64,000 nucleotides of DNA from Nitrospina sp. (GTDB lineage: Bacteria; Nitrospinota; Nitrospinia; Nitrospinales; JACRGP01). The stretch covers positions 1 to 64,000 of the forward strand of contig JACAVV010000019.1 of NCBI GenBank assembly GCA_024648695.1, read 5' to 3'. The stretch's first letter is position 1, and every line of letters begins with the position of its first letter. The position numbers and the translations under genes are program-made. The notes under the pieces are model-generated. The model saw only the letters and a program-made list of their open reading frames with translations, did not search any database and was not told where the DNA came from. This document shows positions 61,012 through 64,000 of this stretch, piece after piece.

Positions 61012-62541
61012 ATGAAAATCAAACAATTCTTTATTTTACTTTTGTTTGCATGCTTACTGTATTCTCCAACAGATTCCTTTGCTTATACATGGACAGATAG
61101 TGACGGTGTCGTTCATGAGGGTTCACTTTCCGAGTATCGTGATTGGCGAAGGGCTGAAAGGTTACGGTTGAGGAAACTTAGAGAAGAAGAAAAAACTTCA
61201 ACTACGCAAGAAACCACTACCCCCGAGGAAACCACTACCACGGAAGAATCGACAACTACAGAAGAAACGACTACCACCGAGGAAACTACAACAACGGAAG
61301 AAACCACTACTACAGAAGAATCTACAACCACAGAAGAAACCACGACTACCGAAGAATCGACAACCACGGAAGAAACCACGACTACCGAAGAATCGACAAC
61401 TACAGAAGAAACCACTACTACAGAAGAATCGACAACCACGGAAGAAACCACTTCCACTGAAGAAGCTTCAACTTCGGAAGAGACAACTGAAGAAGCCGCT
61501 GAAGAGACTACTGAAGAGTCTGATGATGGGTTGGAACATGCCAACAGTATCTGGAAGCGACCTATTCCTGATAACGCAACCTACGTGGATGTGCCTGAGT
61601 TGAAGGAACTGTTCGTTGGTCTGACTAATTGGGGTTCTGGTGGAGCCAATGTGGGTGTATACTATGCTACTGAAGCAAGTCCACGCAGAAAAATTTATTA
61701 CAACGTTGATGCCTGGAGAGGTGTGGCCTATTGGGGCTGGAAACGTCATGGTAACAGCCTCTCCACGGAAGCGGAAATCATGGAAAAAGCAAGTTTGATT
61801 TTCCCCCAGGAAAGCAATGTTTATTCCACAACCGTTCCCGAAGGCTGGGACCTTCCAAATGAATTCCATGGCCGAAGCGATGGTTTCCATGATCCCAATC
61901 CATATGTTCCGAATGGTGTCATCCCTTCCGGAGATACCGATGGTCATATGGCCGTCCATCAGCCTAATGGTTGGGTTCTTGAAACCTATGCAACCATAGT
62001 TTTGTCAACTGGCGATATCGTTTGCCTGCAATACAGTTACACCGATCCTACTGCTGATGGCACTGGATGGTGGAATGGCCGAACAGCTTCCTTGCTACCT
62101 AATTACCAGGGAGCTATCCTTGCAAGTGAATTTAAAAATGCCAAAGTTGACCATGCCCTGGCGGTTTTGATTGGGGCAGACTATTTAAAGAAAACCTACA
62201 TTTGGCCCGCATTTGCTTATGATCGAAACCCCCACGATTACACGGGGAATTTACCGATGGGAACCTTGCTGGCAATTCCAAAGGATTTCGATTTAAATTC
62301 GCTTAATTGGACTCCTGAAGGCAGGGCGATCGCTGAAGCCGCTCAAAAATATGGAATCTATATCAATGACCGGGGTGGTCAGGGCGGAATGTCATTTCGG
62401 GTCCAGGAAACCCCGGCAGTACCGTCTTATTCCTGGCCATTAAATTCGGATCTTATTAAAATCGTGTCCAGGCTAAAATGGGTCACAAGCAACAAACCTC
62501 TTCCAGAGGATCATGACATTGACCCCAATGACCCGAGATAA
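61012..62541 (+). CDS. Secreted protein with (TTTEE)n repeat linker and unknown C-terminal domain
   Basis: Signal peptide MKIKQFFILLLFACLLYSPTDSFA; DUF4124-like YTWTDSDGVVHEG; Thr/Glu pentapeptide repeats; large Trp-rich globular domain. Confidence 0.8.
   Translation: MKIKQFFILLLFACLLYSPTDSFAYTWTDSDGVVHEGSLSEYRDWRRAERLRLRKLREEEKTSTTQETTTPEETTTTEESTTTEETTTTEETTTTEETTTTEESTTTEETTTTEESTTTEETTTTEESTTTEETTTTEESTTTEETTSTEEASTSEETTEEAAEETTEESDDGLEHANSIWKRPIPDNATYVDVPELKELFVGLTNWGSGGANVGVYYATEASPRRKIYYNVDAWRGVAYWGWKRHGNSLSTEAEIMEKASLIFPQESNVYSTTVPEGWDLPNEFHGRSDGFHDPNPYVPNGVIPSGDTDGHMAVHQPNGWVLETYATIVLSTGDIVCLQYSYTDPTADGTGWWNGRTASLLPNYQGAILASEFKNAKVDHALAVLIGADYLKKTYIWPAFAYDRNPHDYTGNLPMGTLLAIPKDFDLNSLNWTPEGRAIAEAAQKYGIYINDRGGQGGMSFRVQETPAVPSYSWPLNSDLIKIVSRLKWVTSNKPLPEDHDIDPNDPR
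61200..61510. repeat. In-frame 15-bp minisatellite encoding TTTEE/STTTEE units
   Basis: Repeated actaccgaagaatcgacaaccacggaagaaaccac-type units. Confidence 0.85.
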
Positions 62542-62554
62542 TCTATAAAAACTC

Positions 62555-62592
62555 AGCCCTGGTTCCTACTGTATGGAGCCAGGGCTTTTTTA
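62555..62592. terminator. Rho-independent terminator after the 61012 ORF
   Basis: agccctggttcc (62555-62566)/ggagccagggct (62575-62586) followed by ttttttattttt. Confidence 0.88.
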
Positions 62593-63318
62593 TTTTTCAA
62601 ACACAAATATTTTCTCACCGCGGATTAGACCAAAATCAATTACATCCTGGCCTTCCGATATAATCTCATGCTTTAACTTAAACCCGGCCTTCATTACCCG
62701 ATCTTTAAAGTCCCGACCATAATACCGAAGATGATCCCTCTGGCCAAAATGGACTTCCCGATCTTTTTCGGTAACGATGTCCTTGTTTTCGTAAGTTTGC
62801 TCCCAGGCTTCAATAATTATGGTTGAAGTGATTAGCAGTCCCCCCGGTTTAAGAATTCTGTACACTTCGCCCAATGCCATCTCGTCATTAACATGTTCCA
62901 GCACATGATTAGCGATTACAGTTCCAATGGTGGAGTTTTCAAGATTAATTTTTTCCAGGTTCAATTTCAAGTCAGCTGACGCAAAAAAATCCGCTGTTTT
63001 ATAGTCATTGAATTTTTTCCTGAATAACTTTGAAAGAACTATTTCCGGAGCAAAATGGATAATGGGTTCCTGGAGTTGACCTCCATCTCCCACCAAACCT
63101 TTTTTGGTTTCCAGGTAAAATAACCGGTGTCTTTCAAGGGATTCACATTCGGGGCATTGAGCGTCTAAACGGGGAGGTTTACCAAAGAACCGAAACCAAC
63201 CCTGGAAACCACAAACAGGACATTTACGTTGGGCGATTGGCCGGGTATTGCTATATAAACTACGTAGCTCAATTATTTTTTTTGGAAGGATCTTCTTGAG
63301 TATTTGTTTAGCCGACAT
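62590..63318 (-). CDS. Class I SAM-dependent methyltransferase with N-terminal zinc-ribbon-like motif
   Basis: CPVCGFQGW...CPECESLERHRL; TVIANHVLEHVNDEMALGEVYRILKPGGLLI; start MSAKQIL at about 63318. Confidence 0.82.
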   Translation of the reverse strand: MSAKQILKKILPKKIIELRSLYSNTRPIAQRKCPVCGFQGWFRFFGKPPRLDAQCPECESLERHRLFYLETKKGLVGDGGQLQEPIIHFAPEIVLSKLFRKKFNDYKTADFFASADLKLNLEKINLENSTIGTVIANHVLEHVNDEMALGEVYRILKPGGLLITSTIIIEAWEQTYENKDIVTEKDREVHFGQRDHLRYYGRDFKDRVMKAGFKLKHEIISEGQDVIDFGLIRGEKIFVFEK

Positions 63319-63532
63319 GTGAATTTTATTTATATTTGTCTTATTATGAGAACCAAAATCCGGAAAATAACCTGAACCCAGGATTATCAAAGGAATGGAT
63401 ACCTAAGGACCATAAAAATAAAATTTTACTCCAGCAATTTTTCCCCTCAAAAAACTCTCTTCAAAATTTACCCCGTTCAAAAAATAAATCAAAAAATAAA
63501 TTTTTTCCAGCACCTTTAATTCAAACGGTCAT

Positions 63533-64000
63533 TCACGCAGTAACCTTTACAGGTACCTTTAACAATAAAGGGTTCGCTTTATAATAATAAATTGTAACCG
63601 AAATTAAAGATAAAACAACCAAGCCTAAAATAGCACCCCAGATTTTCAAGTTAATTATCATGAATGGGAAAAGAAAAACCGATACCATTAATTTTGTAAA
63701 TGCCAACGCTGTACATGTCCTGATACCGCCGGAAGCCCGGATCACCTGATCATAAAAATTATTTCTGTATCTCACTGGAAGAATAATAGCCAACAAAAGA
63801 CACAAATACCAAAACTCCTCAATCTTGTAAATTAAAAATCCCAGGACAGCGCTTCCACAAATCATTACGCCCATAATTACAAAAGACAGTTTTTGAATTT
63901 TATTGACCAATTCGCGGGCATGGGCCAACTTATTTTCCACTAACCTGGGATAATTCCCCTGCATCACTGACCAGCCCGGAGTATCGCAGGCGGTCAACAC
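63533..64000 (-). CDS. Polysaccharide-export flippase-like membrane protein (C-terminal part, truncated by window edge)
   Basis: Multi-TM MATE/Wzx-like segment; ORF runs off the window end. Confidence 0.5.
   Translation of the reverse strand: MLTACDTPGWSVMQGNYPRLVENKLAHARELVNKIQKLSFVIMGVMICGSAVLGFLIYKIEEFWYLCLLLAIILPVRYRNNFYDQVIRASGGIRTCTALAFTKLMVSVFLFPFMIINLKIWGAILGLVVLSLISVTIYYYKANPLLLKVPVKVTA

Noticed and set aside
61113-61544. Antisense 143-aa ORF rich in Val/Ser repeats
   Set aside because: Mirror image of the (TTTEE)n coding repeat on the plus strand; an open antisense frame is expected from repeat composition
1-64000. CRISPR arrays, restriction-modification, prophage or canonical defence systems
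   Set aside because: No regularly spaced repeats and no Cas, REase/MTase or phage structural genes recognised in the ORFs

Overview
64 kb of a bacterial chromosome that is mostly housekeeping and looks like a marine Nitrospinota-type genome (lineage is inference from gene content only). From left to right it carries: a heme block (ccsA-like, hemA, hemC); a phasin/UbiK-like + UbiB pair; tRNA-Met(CAT); an MBL-fold hydrolase; an accessory patch (LRR protein with a polyacidic tail, alpha/beta hydrolase, small ORFs); aconitase; mgtE; a fatty-acid block on the minus strand (rpmF-plsX-fabH-fabD-fabG-acpP-fabF-rnc); xerD-like recombinase; typA; a B12/radical SAM enzyme of the RiPP-maturation type; fbp; hisS; fur; a GT39-like glycosyltransferase; SUMF1 and TPR lipoproteins; acs; pyrE; a CheY/CheR/CheX/CheX/PilZ island; dnaK-grpE-dnaJ; gltBD; a stand-alone cNMP-binding protein; and a secreted Thr/Glu-repeat protein. 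The strongest unannotated observation is a tandem pair of tiny membrane-protein ORFs (38 and 39 aa, minus strand, 8957-9237), absent from the supplied ORF track. They align without gaps (21/38 identical) and 11 of the 21 shared residues use different synonymous codons, which is strong evidence of coding. Other notable items: a lysine-less lipoyl-like domain protein, a structured intergenic RNA candidate with a near-consensus sigma70 promoter next to acs, a MITE-like inverted repeat between hemA and hemC, a shared palindrome AGGTTAAACCT in two promoter regions, and an orphan RiPP-type radical SAM enzyme. No CRISPR array, rRNA, complete IS element or recognisable prophage was seen.
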